Shown in pieces: positions 18,299 through 26,137 of a stretch of 64,000 bases of DNA. The notes below the pieces were generated by a model. That model was not told the origin of the DNA. It saw only the letters and a list, made by a program, of their open reading frames with translations, and did not search any database. Origin of the DNA: Allohoeflea poritis (GTDB taxonomy: Bacteria; Pseudomonadota; Alphaproteobacteria; Rhizobiales; Rhizobiaceae); NCBI RefSeq assembly GCF_027889715.1, contig NZ_JAPJZH010000002.1:62001-126000 (forward strand), read 5' to 3'. Both the position numbers and the translations under genes were made by a program. Numbering within the stretch: position 1 is the stretch's first letter; each line of letters starts with the position of its first letter.

Positions 18299-20608
18299 TC
18301 ATCGATCCCCTTTTGCCACAAATGTCGGCGGATCGAAAACCGTCACCTCCGGAACCGGTTCGTCAAACCGGCGCATCTGCACAAGCGCGGAATGCGCGGC
18401 CGGTCCCTGCGCCAGGGATGACGTTCGCAAATCGTGGGTCAGAACATTGGGGTTGCCATGGCGATCGCGGTGATGCTCCGCATCGAAATCGGGGTCGTAC
18501 CAGGCTCCGGTCCACAGAAAGACACAGCCCTTGGCGACATCATCGGTCACCCGCGCGCCGGCAAGACAGCGACCGCGCGCGTTGAACAGTTCGACCACAT
18601 CACCATCGACGATGTCCCGGGCTGCAGCGTCATCGGGGTGCACCAGCACCGGCTCACGGCCCTCGATCTTCATGCTGCGACTGTAGGCGCCATTGTCGAG
18701 TTGGCTGTGCAGCCGCGTGCCCGGCTGACCGGAGATGAGGTACAGCGGATAGGCATCCGCCAGGCCGTCGGCGACATCGCGCGGCGCGCGCCACGTCGCA
18801 TGACCCGGACAATCATCGAGGCCGAAACCGGCAATGGTCTCGCTGTAGATTTCGATCCGGCCGCTCGGCGTCGGCAGGGGGTTGGCGTCGGGATCGGCAC
18901 GAAAATCGGCCAGAAAGACCTGCTCTGGCGACGGGTCGGGGACCTGGATCAAATCGCCGGAGATGAATGCGTCCCAGTCCGGCAATTCGACCCCGGTATC
19001 GGCACCGTTCCGGCGGGTAACCGCCCACATCGCGCGCAACCAGTCTTCGGTGGATTTGCCTTCGGTAAACGCCGCCCGGGTACCCAGCCGCGCGGCCAAC
19101 TCGGCAAATGTCTCATATTCGCTGCGCGCCTCGCCCGGCGGCGGCACCAGCGCCGGCATGGGAATGAGCCCGTTGTCGGACTTGCCGCCGCCGAAGTCCA
19201 GGCGCTCCTGCGGCGCGGCAACCGGCAGGACGATGTCGGCATGGCGCGCGGTGGCGGTCCAGTTCATCTCGTTGACGATGATCGTCTCGGGCTTCTGGAA
19301 CGCCGCGCGCAGCCGGTTGAGATCCTGATGGTGGTGGAACGGATTGCCGCCGGCCCACCAGACCATGCGAATGTCGGGAAAGATCCTTTCCGAACCGTCG
19401 AACCGGTAGCCGCCACCCGGATTGAGCAGCATCTCGCTTGTCATGGCGACGGGGATGAAGTCGTCCACCGGATTCCGGCCCTGTGGAAAGCTTCCCCAGG
19501 CGAACAGACGTTCCATATTGCCGATATTGCCGTTGACGCCGTAGCCGACCGTGTAACCGCCACCTGGCAGGCCGATCTGGCCAAGCATGGCGGCGAGCGT
19601 CACCGTCATCCATAGCGGCTGCTCCCCATAATCGGCCCGCTGCAAGCCGGCAGCAGTCGCAATCATCGTCCGGCCGCCCGCCATCCGGCGGGCAAGATCG
19701 CGAATGCGGTTGGCTGCAATGCCCGATTTTTGCTCGGCCCAGTCGGCATTTTTGGGCGTGCCGTCGGTCTCGCCGGTCAGGTAAGCGGCAAAGCGGTCGA
19801 AGCCGACCGTGTAGCGATCGAGAAACGCCCGGTCGTGCAAACCCTCAGCCAAAAGCGTATGCGCCAGACCCATCATCACGGCGGTATCGGAACCCGGCTG
19901 CGGGGACAACCATTCGGCGTTCAACTCCGGCATGCCGTCGCTGCGCAATGGGCTGAGGTTGACGAACCGGACGCCGGCATTCGCACAGGCGCGCAGATTG
20001 TCATAGCCCCGGTGGCGCGATAGTCCGCCATCGCTGACCTGCATGTTGCGCGGCGCGACACCGCCGAACATGACGACCAGATCGGCATGTTGTGCGATCA
20101 CCGGCCATCGCGTCGCCTGAGCCACCTGTTCACGGTAGTTCATGACGATGTGCGGCATCAGAACCAGGGCGGCCTGATAGCTGTAATTGCCTTCTGAGCG
20201 CACAAAACCGCCAACGGTGTTCAAAAATCGTTTGAGCTGGCTTTGCGCGTGGTGGAACCGGCCGGCGCTGGCCCAGCCGTAGGAGCCGGCGAAGATGGCC
20301 TCGTTGCCGTAGACATTGCGCACCCGTTCGATCTCGACCGCCAGGCGGTCAAGCGCCTCGTCCCAGGACACCTCAACGAAAACATCCCTGCCGCGCTCGC
20401 CGCGCGGCGTACCCGGGTCACCTTCGAGCCAACCTTTGCGGATCGCCGGGCGCAGAATCCGCGCCCGCCCATTCAGACTGCCGGCGATATTGCCGTTGAT
20501 CGCCGAGCCCGACGGATCATCCGGGTGGGCCGCGACGTCGACGATGCGACCGTCGTTCACGGAGACAATGCCCGGCCCCCAATGGCTGGATGTCAGATTC
20601 TTGACCAT
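18299..20608 (-). CDS. Molybdopterin oxidoreductase, BisC/TorA/DMSO-reductase type
   Basis: A 769-residue Mo-bis-MGD enzyme without an N-terminal Fe-S cluster and without a Tat signal, so it is cytoplasmic like BisC. The N-terminus TSSHWGPGIV and the block FAGSYGWASAGRFHHAQSQL are typical of biotin-sulfoxide/TMAO/DMSO reductases. The Mo ligand is predicted to be Ser at about residue 143 in GNYSYQAA, the position of the Ser ligand in DMSO reductase. MGD contacts VVMFGGVAPRNMQVSDGG and WWAGGNPFHHHQDLNRL follow. It should reduce an S-oxide or N-oxide. The ATG at 20608 has AGGA just upstream; a GTG at 20662 lies within element B and is rejected. The IclR gene follows directly. Confidence 0.87.
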   Translation of the reverse strand: MVKNLTSSHWGPGIVSVNDGRIVDVAAHPDDPSGSAINGNIAGSLNGRARILRPAIRKGWLEGDPGTPRGERGRDVFVEVSWDEALDRLAVEIERVRNVYGNEAIFAGSYGWASAGRFHHAQSQLKRFLNTVGGFVRSEGNYSYQAALVLMPHIVMNYREQVAQATRWPVIAQHADLVVMFGGVAPRNMQVSDGGLSRHRGYDNLRACANAGVRFVNLSPLRSDGMPELNAEWLSPQPGSDTAVMMGLAHTLLAEGLHDRAFLDRYTVGFDRFAAYLTGETDGTPKNADWAEQKSGIAANRIRDLARRMAGGRTMIATAAGLQRADYGEQPLWMTVTLAAMLGQIGLPGGGYTVGYGVNGNIGNMERLFAWGSFPQGRNPVDDFIPVAMTSEMLLNPGGGYRFDGSERIFPDIRMVWWAGGNPFHHHQDLNRLRAAFQKPETIIVNEMNWTATARHADIVLPVAAPQERLDFGGGKSDNGLIPMPALVPPPGEARSEYETFAELAARLGTRAAFTEGKSTEDWLRAMWAVTRRNGADTGVELPDWDAFISGDLIQVPDPSPEQVFLADFRADPDANPLPTPSGRIEIYSETIAGFGLDDCPGHATWRAPRDVADGLADAYPLYLISGQPGTRLHSQLDNGAYSRSMKIEGREPVLVHPDDAAARDIVDGDVVELFNARGRCLAGARVTDDVAKGCVFLWTGAWYDPDFDAEHHRDRHGNPNVLTHDLRTSSLAQGPAAHSALVQMRRFDEPVPEVTVFDPPTFVAKGDR

Positions 20609-20624
20609 GTTTCCTGAGTTGATT

Positions 20625-20661
20625 GTATTGATATTCGGCACATTTATTCCGTATATTGACA
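20625..20661 (-). promoter_or_regulatory. Shared 37-bp element, copy B (candidate IclR operator)
   Basis: On the minus strand it begins TGTCAATATACGGAATAAAT and ends CCGAATATCAATAC, 16 bases before the Mo-enzyme ATG. Its two ends form an imperfect palindrome: on the plus strand GTATTGATATTCGG faces the complement of GTGTCAATATACGG (10 of 14 match). The divergent MetC-like gene starts 53 bases away. Confidence 0.68.
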
Positions 20662-20714
20662 CAAAAGACGATGCCTGTCATCATCGATTCAAACTCGGGA
20701 GGGGACGTTGCCCT

Positions 20715-21905
20715 ATGGCAGAAACCGATAGGGAAATCAAAGACTCTCTCGTTCGAGCAGGCCGGCCGGACCGGGTCGAGGGGCGCCACGTCAACATGCC
20801 GGTCGAGCTTGGCTCAACCATGGTGTTCGACACTCTGGCGGCATTCGAGGCTGCCCGCGCCGAGCGCTATCGGTCCGGCACACTCTATTACAATCGCTAC
20901 GGCAACGCGGCCAGTTTCAAGCTGGAAACGGCACTGGCAACGCTTGAGGGCGCATCCGCCGTCACCTTGACCTCATCGGGTGTTGCGGCCATCACGCTGA
21001 CCCTCATGGCGCTGACGGCGCCCGGCACCCACTTGCTCGTCGCCGACAATGTCTACGGCAACACGCGAGCCTTCTGCGACGGTGTTCTGGCCGGGCAGAA
21101 TGTCGAGGTCGAATATTTCGATCCGATGATCGGCGGCCGGATTTCCGCGCTGTTCCGGCCCAATACGGCCGCGATCATGTTCGAGGCGCCGGGCTCAGGC
21201 ACATTCGAGGTCTGCGACGCGCCGGCGATCGCCGAGGCCTGCAGGGCGCATGGCGTGACAAGCGTCTTCGACGGCACCTGGGCGACGCCGGTCTTCTGCC
21301 GGCCGCTGTCGCTCGGCGTCGATGTGCTCGTCTATTCCGCATCCAAATATATCAGCGGTCATTCCGACTGCATGCTGGGCGTTGTCGCATGTTCGGACGC
21401 CGATCTTGCGATGCGCATCCGCAAACACGTCATGGCCGTCGGCGACAAGACCGGCGGACAGGAGGTCATGCTCGTTCTGCGCGGCCTGCGCACGCTCGAT
21501 GTACGCATGAAGGCGATCGACGCGGCAGGGCGGCGGATCGCCGACTGGTTCGCCGGACAACCGCAGGTCAAACGATTGCTTCACCCGGCCTTTGAGAGCT
21601 GCCCCGGCCACGAATTCTGGAAACGCGACTATAGCGGGGCGGCGGGCCTCTTCGGCGTCATCTTCCACCCCTGCGCGGATGATGATGTGCGGGCCTTTGT
21701 CGACGCGCTGCGCCATTTCGGCATCGGCGTGAGCTGGGGCGGTTATGAGAGCCTCGTCCTGCCGGTCAGGCCGGTGCGCACCGCGCAGCGGTGGGACGAG
21801 CCTGGGCCCCTGATCCGTTTCAACATCGGGCTTGAGGACACGCAAAGCCTGATCGATGACCTTGACGCGGCGCTGCCGCTGATGAACACCGGACTGGAGG
21901 CGTAA
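20715..21905 (+). CDS. PLP-dependent cystathionine beta-lyase/gamma-synthase family enzyme (MetC-like)
   Basis: A 396-residue Cys/Met-metabolism PLP enzyme. Visible are YYNRYGNAASFKLETALATLEG, the substrate/PLP loop TSSGVAAITLTLMAL, ADNVYGNTRAFCDGVL, and the PLP Lys at about residue 211 in SASKYISGHSDCMLG. The C-terminal SWGGYESLVLPV, in which the Tyr and Ser residues resemble those of MetC, argues for a C-S lyase. It could cleave a cysteine thioether or S-conjugate to a thiol, ammonia and a 2-oxoacid. GGAGGGGA precedes the ATG. It is divergent from the BisC-like gene, and a VOC protein gene follows after 2 bases. Confidence 0.85.
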   Translation: MAETDREIKDSLVRAGRPDRVEGRHVNMPVELGSTMVFDTLAAFEAARAERYRSGTLYYNRYGNAASFKLETALATLEGASAVTLTSSGVAAITLTLMALTAPGTHLLVADNVYGNTRAFCDGVLAGQNVEVEYFDPMIGGRISALFRPNTAAIMFEAPGSGTFEVCDAPAIAEACRAHGVTSVFDGTWATPVFCRPLSLGVDVLVYSASKYISGHSDCMLGVVACSDADLAMRIRKHVMAVGDKTGGQEVMLVLRGLRTLDVRMKAIDAAGRRIADWFAGQPQVKRLLHPAFESCPGHEFWKRDYSGAAGLFGVIFHPCADDDVRAFVDALRHFGIGVSWGGYESLVLPVRPVRTAQRWDEPGPLIRFNIGLEDTQSLIDDLDAALPLMNTGLEA

Positions 21906-21907
21906 TC

Positions 21908-22543
21908 ATGCACAACCGGATCGACCACTTCGCCATCGGCGCCGCCAGTTTGGACCAGGGCGTTGCGGCCATGCGCGAGGCCCTGGGCGTCGAGGTGCCC
22001 GCAGGCTCGAAACATGACGCGATGAGCACCCATAATTGTGTCATGCAGGCCGGCAATGAGAGTTTCCTCGAGTTGATCGCCATCGACCCCGACGCCCCTG
22101 ACCCGGGCCGGGTACGCTGGTTCACGCTCGATGATTCGGAGACGCGAACGCGCCTCGAAGAGCGACCGCGCGCGCTATGCTGGGTGGTCAACACCGACGA
22201 TCTCGACGGCGTGCTGGCGGCCAGCCCGATCGACCTTGGCGAGGTGGTCGACTTCAGGCGCGGCGACCGCACATGGCGTCTGACCGTACCGCGTGACGGG
22301 TCGCTCCCCGAGGGCGGATTGGTCCCGGCCTTCATCGAATGGTCGCCCGGGCCGCACCCGTCAGCGGGGCAGCAGGATCTGGGCGTGCGGCTGAAGACCG
22401 TCAACCTGACTCACCCCGATCCGGGCAGGTTGCGCACCGTGTTCGAGACGCTTTCGATCGCCCATCTGGCGCAGATCGAGGAAGGCGACCGGGCGCTGGC
22501 CTTCACGCTGGAAACGCCGAACGGATTGGTGGTTATCGACTGA
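21908..22543 (+). CDS. VOC-superfamily protein (glyoxalase-like)
   Basis: A 211-residue protein that opens NRIDHFAIGAASLDQGVAAM, followed by the HNCVMQAGNESFLELIAI strand pair. This is the arrangement of the glyoxalase-like domain family (Glyoxalase_3 type), in which His and Glu serve as metal ligands. The second half (VRLKTVNLTHPDPGRLRTVF) repeats a weaker betaalphabeta module. Its start lies 2 bases after the MetC-like stop, so the two are one transcript. VOC enzymes isomerise, cleave or epimerise small metabolites; the substrate here is unknown. It is convergent with the permease gene (12-base gap). Confidence 0.75.
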   Translation: MHNRIDHFAIGAASLDQGVAAMREALGVEVPAGSKHDAMSTHNCVMQAGNESFLELIAIDPDAPDPGRVRWFTLDDSETRTRLEERPRALCWVVNTDDLDGVLAASPIDLGEVVDFRRGDRTWRLTVPRDGSLPEGGLVPAFIEWSPGPHPSAGQQDLGVRLKTVNLTHPDPGRLRTVFETLSIAHLAQIEEGDRALAFTLETPNGLVVID

Positions 22544-22555
22544 CACCCTAAATCG

Positions 22556-23665
22556 TCAGCGGCGATCCACCTTCATGCGGTTTTTCAGATATTCGCCGTA
22601 CTGGCCGAGCGAGAAGATGAAGACCCAGTAGATGAGGCCGACGAAGGCGTAGACCTCCAGGTAATAGGGCGCCCACTCGCCGGTACCGAAGGCGGCGCCT
22701 GCCGAGGCCAGCATCTCGAAGAAGCCGATGATGATGACGATGGCCGTCTCCTTGAAAGTGAGCACGACCATGTTGATGGTCGCCGGCAGCGCGTGACGGA
22801 ACACCTGCGGCAGGACAATATCGAACAGGACCGTCCATTGGCTGAGGCCGAGCGCCTTTCCCGCCTCCCACTGGCCTTTCGGAATGGCCTGAAACCCGCC
22901 CCGGAAGACCTCGGCCTGATAACAGGCGAAGAAGAGCGCGAAGGCGAGGATGACGCGCCAGATCTTGTCGCCCTGCAGCCATTCCGGAAGCAGGATCGGC
23001 AGGATGACGGCGGCAGTGAAAAGCGTTGTCAGCAAAGGCAGAGACCGCACGAAATCGATGATCAGCGTCGCCGTCAGCCGCACCACCGGCATCTTCGACC
23101 GGCGCATCAGCGCAAGCCCCAAGCCCATCGGCATGCCGAGCAGGACGACGGAGGAGAACAGGAAAAGCGTCAGCGACAGGCCACCCCACTGGTCGGTTGT
23201 CACCTGCGGCAGGCCGATCAGGCTGCCTTCCATCAAGAGGTAATAGGCAGCGAAACCGACGATCCACAACGGGATCAGACGACGCGCCGACCAGAAGGCC
23301 GGCACGCAAGACAGGACCACGGTGGCGATGATCGAGATGCATGCGGCTGTCGATCGCCAGTGCTCTTCAAAGGGATAGAGGCCGAACAGGATCAGGCGGT
23401 GGCGCGCGTCGATCACGGACCAGCACGCCCCTGCCCCGTCGACCTTGCACTGATCCACCGCCTGTGCCGACCAGACCGCGCGCACCAACGCCCAGTCAAC
23501 GGCAAGCCACAGAATGTAGAGCAGCAAACCGAAAACCATGACGGAAATGGCCGTGTCCGCCGGCGTCGCAAACGCCCGGCGTTGCAGCATCCGGATGAAG
23601 CGGCTCATGCGGCTGGGCGCTTTGACCATTTCCGTTGAGGTATCGGAGGCGCTGACGACAGCCAT
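22556..23665 (-). CDS. Polar amino-acid ABC transporter permease (AapM/GltK-like)
   Basis: A 369-residue inner-membrane subunit. The long N-terminal region has a first membrane segment (AISVMVFGLLLYILWLAV) and a periplasmic loop. The conserved HisM-type core follows, with the ATPase-contact EAA loop FQAIPKGQWEAGKALGLSQW and VLFDIVLPQVFRHALP. The C-terminal AYYLEVYAFVGLIYWVFIF-type segment (YYLEVYAFVGLIYWVF) matches AapM. The ATG abuts the stop of the preceding permease. A dedicated ATPase is not next to it. Confidence 0.88.
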   Translation of the reverse strand: MAVVSASDTSTEMVKAPSRMSRFIRMLQRRAFATPADTAISVMVFGLLLYILWLAVDWALVRAVWSAQAVDQCKVDGAGACWSVIDARHRLILFGLYPFEEHWRSTAACISIIATVVLSCVPAFWSARRLIPLWIVGFAAYYLLMEGSLIGLPQVTTDQWGGLSLTLFLFSSVVLLGMPMGLGLALMRRSKMPVVRLTATLIIDFVRSLPLLTTLFTAAVILPILLPEWLQGDKIWRVILAFALFFACYQAEVFRGGFQAIPKGQWEAGKALGLSQWTVLFDIVLPQVFRHALPATINMVVLTFKETAIVIIIGFFEMLASAGAAFGTGEWAPYYLEVYAFVGLIYWVFIFSLGQYGEYLKNRMKVDRR

Positions 23666-24805
23666 TCAGTGAGCCTTCAATTGCATGCGACGGTTGATAA
23701 GGTCGACCAATTGCGCCAAGGCGAAATTGATCAGCAGGAAGCAACCCATGAGAATGGCAATCAGTTCCAGCGTCTGGCCGGTCTGCGTCAACGAGGTCGA
23801 GACGATCATGAACAAGTCGCTGAAGCCGATCGCCACGCCGATCGTGGTCGCCTTCATGACGAAGATCCACTGATTGCCCAGGGGCGGCACGATGCTGCGC
23901 AGCGCCATCGGCAGCTTGATACGGCTCCATATCGTCCGGCCGCTGAGACCGAGCGCCTGGCCCGCCTCGATCAGGCCTTTCGGAACCTCCGCAAGGCCGC
24001 CGCGCACCACCTCGGCAATATAGGCCGAGCTGTAAAGCACGATGGCGACGATCATGGCGACGAGCTCGATGGTCATCTGCATGCCGCCCAAAAAGCGCAA
24101 CCCCTTCAGGGCGGGCACGGAGACGATCGACTCACCCTGCGGCACGAATATCAGCAGACAAACGGCAATCGCGATCGCGGTTCCGGACGCCCAGATGACA
24201 AGCGCCCGCGCCACCGAGATCCGCACCAGCAGCACGATGACACCCAGCAGGATCGAACCGAGCAGCAGGATCAAAGCGATCTCGCCCGAAAGATTCAGCG
24301 CCGGCAGCATCAGCCCGCGATTGGAAAAGAAGGCGATGTCGCCCAGCGTGTGGGCCTGCCGCGGCCCCGGCAAATGGATGAACACTGCATACCAGAAGAC
24401 CAGTTGAAGGATGAGCGGAAGATTGCGGAAAAGCTGCACATAGGCGCTCGCGATGGTCTGCAGCGCCAGGTTGGACGTATCGCGGATGCTGCCGATGACA
24501 AAGCCGAGCACGGTCGAAAGCACAATGCACAGGGAGCCAAGAAACAGCGTGTTGATGAAACCGATCGTTAGTGTGCGCAGATAGGTGTCATCGACGGAAC
24601 GCGGCAGCAGCGAAAACGAATAGCTCCATCCCGTGGCGCGTTCGAGGAAAGCGTAACCGCCGGTGATGCCCAGCGCATTCAGATTGGTCTGCGCGGTCGT
24701 ATAGGTGCTCCAGATGATCACCATGATGGCAATCACGATCACGGCCTGGATCAGCAAACGCCGGACCTGCGCCGTTTTGCGGGATTGCGCTGTTGCGGCA
24801 GCCAT
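23666..24805 (-). CDS. Polar amino-acid ABC transporter permease (AapQ-like)
   Basis: A permease of about 379 residues that pairs with the one downstream. It has an N-terminal membrane segment (LLIQAVIVIAIMVIIW), the family segment GFINTLFLGSLCIVLSTVLG, and the EAA loop GLAEVPKGLIEAGQALGLSG with TIWSRIKLPMALRSIVPPLGNQ. The ATG at 24805 is preferred over the GTG at 24814, since GGTGG lies 6 bases before the ATG. A strong hairpin separates it from the binding-protein gene upstream. Confidence 0.88.
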   Translation of the reverse strand: MAAATAQSRKTAQVRRLLIQAVIVIAIMVIIWSTYTTAQTNLNALGITGGYAFLERATGWSYSFSLLPRSVDDTYLRTLTIGFINTLFLGSLCIVLSTVLGFVIGSIRDTSNLALQTIASAYVQLFRNLPLILQLVFWYAVFIHLPGPRQAHTLGDIAFFSNRGLMLPALNLSGEIALILLLGSILLGVIVLLVRISVARALVIWASGTAIAIAVCLLIFVPQGESIVSVPALKGLRFLGGMQMTIELVAMIVAIVLYSSAYIAEVVRGGLAEVPKGLIEAGQALGLSGRTIWSRIKLPMALRSIVPPLGNQWIFVMKATTIGVAIGFSDLFMIVSTSLTQTGQTLELIAILMGCFLLINFALAQLVDLINRRMQLKAH

Positions 24806-24835
24806 CGGCCCCACCGGATCTTGAGTTGGAGAGTG

Positions 24836-24865
24836 CGGCCCCGCGCCTGCACCAGCGCGGGGCCG
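24836..24865. promoter_or_regulatory. 11-bp GC hairpin between binding-protein and permease genes
   Basis: CGGCCCCGCGC (24836-24846) pairs exactly with GCGCGGGGCCG (24855-24865) around an 8-base loop. It lies after the stop of the minus-strand binding-protein gene and before the first permease. There is no T-tract. It likely causes partial termination or shields the 3' end, so more binding protein than permease is made. Confidence 0.6.
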
Positions 24866-24871
24866 TGCGGA

Positions 24872-25909
24872 TCAGTCGATGATCGGCGTATAAAGAACGC
24901 CGCCGTCCTTCCACAGCGCGTTCAAGCCTCGATCGAGCTTGTAAGGCGAATCCTTGCCCAGGTTGCGGTCATACATCTGGCCGAAATTGCCGATCTCGGC
25001 AATGACCTCGCGCGCCCAGCTATCGCGAAGGCCGAGCCGTTCACCTATGCCGGGATCCGCGCCGAGCAGCCGCGCGACGGTCGTGGATGGCGGATTCGCC
25101 GCGATCTCGTCGACGTTCTCGCTGGTAATACCCAACTCCTCCGCCTTGATCAGGGCCGCGATCAGATAGTTGACCAGATCGACGAACTCCTCATCGCCCT
25201 GGCGCATGGCGGCAGAGATCGGGTCGGTCGAGAGCTGGTCCGAAAGGATTACATGCGCCTCGGAATCATCGACCTCGGTGGCCCGGATCACCGCCAGATT
25301 GGGACCCCAGCCGGCAAATGCGTCACAGCGTTTTGCCAGATAGGCGGCCCGCAGTTCCGCACCCTTCTCGTAGGACACCATCGTGTGCTCGATATTGTTC
25401 GAGCTGAGGAAATCACCGGCAATGCGTTCGATGGTCGTACCGGCCTCAACGCAGATCGTGCCGCCATCCAGTTCAGCAGCCTCCGTCACCCCAAGATCGG
25501 CATGGGCCATGAATTGGGCGGCGCCAAGAAAATACGGGATCGAGAATTGCAGGCCCAGCTCGGTGTCCCGGCCCATCGTCCAGGTCGTTGCCTTGATGAT
25601 CAGGTCCACATCGCCCGACTGGAGCGCCGGAAAACGCTGCGCCCAGCTGAGCGGAACGATCTGGGCCTTGTCGGGATCGCCAAGGATCGCCGTGGCAAGA
25701 CCCCGGCACATATCGATGTCCAGCCCTTTCCACTCATTGCGATCATTGACCTCGACAAATCCGAAGAAGCTGCCGTTGTGACCGGTACACAAGAGCGTGC
25801 CCCGATCGATGATCTTCTGTGTTGTCGGCGACGGATCGGCAGCGCCGGCCAGGACGGGTACCGAAGCTGCCAATGCGGCGACGGCGAATTTTCCTATGGT
25901 TTTGAGCAT
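24872..25909 (-). CDS. Amino-acid ABC transporter substrate-binding protein (AapJ-like)
   Basis: A 345-residue periplasmic binding protein (SBP_bac_3 fold). The signal peptide spans about the first 23 residues (FAVAALAASVPVLAGAAD). Mature-domain features include LDIDMCRGLATAILGD, VDLIIKATTWTMGRD, then VEAGTTIERIA and VILSDQLSTDPISAAMRQGD. The C-terminal GNFGQMYDRNLGKDSPYKL is the AapJ-type ending. The ATG at 25909 has GGGAG seven bases upstream; longer reading frames lack a signal peptide. Element C ends 18 bases before the ATG. It captures an amino-acid-like ligand for the permeases that follow. Confidence 0.9.
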   Translation of the reverse strand: MLKTIGKFAVAALAASVPVLAGAADPSPTTQKIIDRGTLLCTGHNGSFFGFVEVNDRNEWKGLDIDMCRGLATAILGDPDKAQIVPLSWAQRFPALQSGDVDLIIKATTWTMGRDTELGLQFSIPYFLGAAQFMAHADLGVTEAAELDGGTICVEAGTTIERIAGDFLSSNNIEHTMVSYEKGAELRAAYLAKRCDAFAGWGPNLAVIRATEVDDSEAHVILSDQLSTDPISAAMRQGDEEFVDLVNYLIAALIKAEELGITSENVDEIAANPPSTTVARLLGADPGIGERLGLRDSWAREVIAEIGNFGQMYDRNLGKDSPYKLDRGLNALWKDGGVLYTPIID

Positions 25910-25927
25910 CGCATTCTCCCAGTATTT

Positions 25928-25963
25928 GTTCTGATATTCAGCACACATGTTCCAGTATTGAGA
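25928..25963 (-). promoter_or_regulatory. Shared 36/37-bp element, copy C (candidate IclR operator)
   Basis: On the minus strand it begins TCTCAATACTGGAACATGTG and ends GCTGAATATCAGAAC, 18 bases before the binding-protein ATG. By hand alignment with one gap it shares 27 of 36 positions with copy B. The divergent acyl-CoA ligase gene starts 174 bases away. Confidence 0.62.
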
Positions 25964-26137
25964 ATGGCCGGGTTTTGGTGTTAATGTCAATAGAACAGAG
26001 CGAACGAGCTTTTCAGCCCCGCACAAAATGGAGTGTAGCTTTGAGCAGTCATCCCTGTCTTTTGCCCGTTCGGAACCGGCGTCGCCCATGCCGCGCCGCG
26101 CCCGCCAGGTGCGGTCTGAAGAGCGGATTGAGATAAG

